The notes under the pieces were generated by a model. It was given only the letters and a program-made list of their open reading frames with translations. It was not told the origin of the DNA and did no database searches. A stretch of 64,000 bases of DNA from positions 3,658,001 to 3,722,000 of the forward strand of contig NZ_CP016793.1 in assembly GCF_001701025.1 (NCBI RefSeq). Reading direction: 5' to 3'. Position numbers and translations under genes: made by a program. Source of the DNA: Lentzea guizhouensis (GTDB lineage: Bacteria > Actinomycetota > Actinomycetes > Mycobacteriales > Pseudonocardiaceae). This document shows positions 63,747 to 64,000 of this stretch, piece by piece. Every line of letters starts with the position of its first letter. Within the stretch, counting starts at the first letter, position 1.

Positions 63747-64000
63747 GCACCCGGTCGTAGCCGTCGAGCAGGCACGCGTCGAGGGTCGGGTAGTCGTCGC
63801 GCTGCACCCCGGTGGCGGTCAACCTCCACCGGGTCTCGGGGCGGTGGTCGACGAGCAGCACCGCGCCCGTCGCTCCGATCTCCTCCATGACGTCCGCGAA
63901 CCCGTCGGCGTCCTCGACGGGCTCGTCCAGCCACTCGTGCTCGCCCAGCTGCGTGATCAGTTGGCGGCGCAGGAAGTCCAGCACCTGGTCGATGCGGTCG
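63715..64000 (-). CDS. Conserved cytosolic protein, 5' end beyond the window
   Basis: At least 95 codons, open to the window edge; the visible part reads LDFLRRQLITQLGEHEWLDEPVEDADGFADVMEEIGATGAVLLVDHRPETRWRLTATG, an acidic alpha-beta protein without a membrane helix. GTG at 63984 could be a start, but the frame continues upstream with DRIDQV, so the true start is probably outside. No family was recognised. It overlaps the 3' end of the preceding gene tail to tail. Confidence 0.5.
   Translation of the reverse strand, partial: DRIDQVLDFLRRQLITQLGEHEWLDEPVEDADGFADVMEEIGATGAVLLVDHRPETRWRLTATGVQRDDYPTLDACLLDGYDRVLNAPPATTKP

Overview
The window comes from a high-GC, GC3-biased actinobacterium. 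The best fit is Pseudonocardiales (a Lentzea, Saccharothrix or Lechevalieria-like genome), inferred from the fused FbiC F420 enzyme, an SCO4848-type membrane protein, a LAXTG sortase substrate, a WhiB protein, actinobacterial YbaB/type VII cassette genes and heavy GTG start use. The genus is inference. No rRNA, tRNA or CRISPR array was recognised.

Chromosomal backbone, left side (1-9.1 kb): a decayed TetR gene, an MDR oxidoreductase and an intact divergent TetR with three operator-like repeats; a three-gene operon (Tat-exported PHP hydrolase, unknown protein, PRPP-synthetase paralogue); a YdjM-like membrane hydrolase; isocitrate dehydrogenase; a small SH3 protein; and exonuclease III.

Accessory island (about 9.0-20.5 kb): GC and codon use drop sharply. 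It has two parts. (i) 9.0-11.45 kb is a degraded element with small phage-like genes, a 27-G homopolymer, and a frameshifted AAA-ATPase remnant that abuts a 5'-truncated HepT toxin gene. (ii) 12343-20514 is an 8.17-kb integrative conjugative element with a large serine integrase, an FtsK/TraB DNA translocase, a WhiB protein, an excisionase-like HTH protein, an HTH-TPR regulator, an Imm1-family immunity protein and several small proteins. It sits inside a Tat-exported metallophosphoesterase gene. Removing it at a shared ACCG core rejoins the two halves in frame (551 codons), and the rebuilt attP shows a 10-bp inverted repeat centred on the inferred AC crossover. A 17-bp operator-like motif recurs on both sides of the regulator gene.

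Backbone, middle (21.8-48.5 kb): FbiC, TrpS, a YihY-type membrane protein, a repeat-rich 0.7-kb intergenic region, an AbiEi/DUF559-like protein, a sortase substrate, a D,D-carboxypeptidase and sdhCDAB. A nucleoside uptake and salvage operon follows (lipoprotein, ATPase, two permeases, cytidine deaminase, thymidine phosphorylase), and adenosine deaminase and deoxyribose-phosphate aldolase elsewhere in the window extend the pathway. A receptor-type Ser/Thr kinase, a long coiled-coil protein with seven 11-residue repeats, and a GntR-rmlB-like pair complete this part.

Backbone, right side (48.6-64 kb): a small secreted crystallin-like protein, an acidic conserved protein, a probable type VII secretion cassette (two YbaB proteins, a T7 target, an NlpC/P60 hydrolase, a divergent SMI1/KNR4 protein), VanZ, a MacB/FtsX-type ABC exporter divergent from a two-component system, and deoC with one full and one internally shortened aldehyde dehydrogenase.
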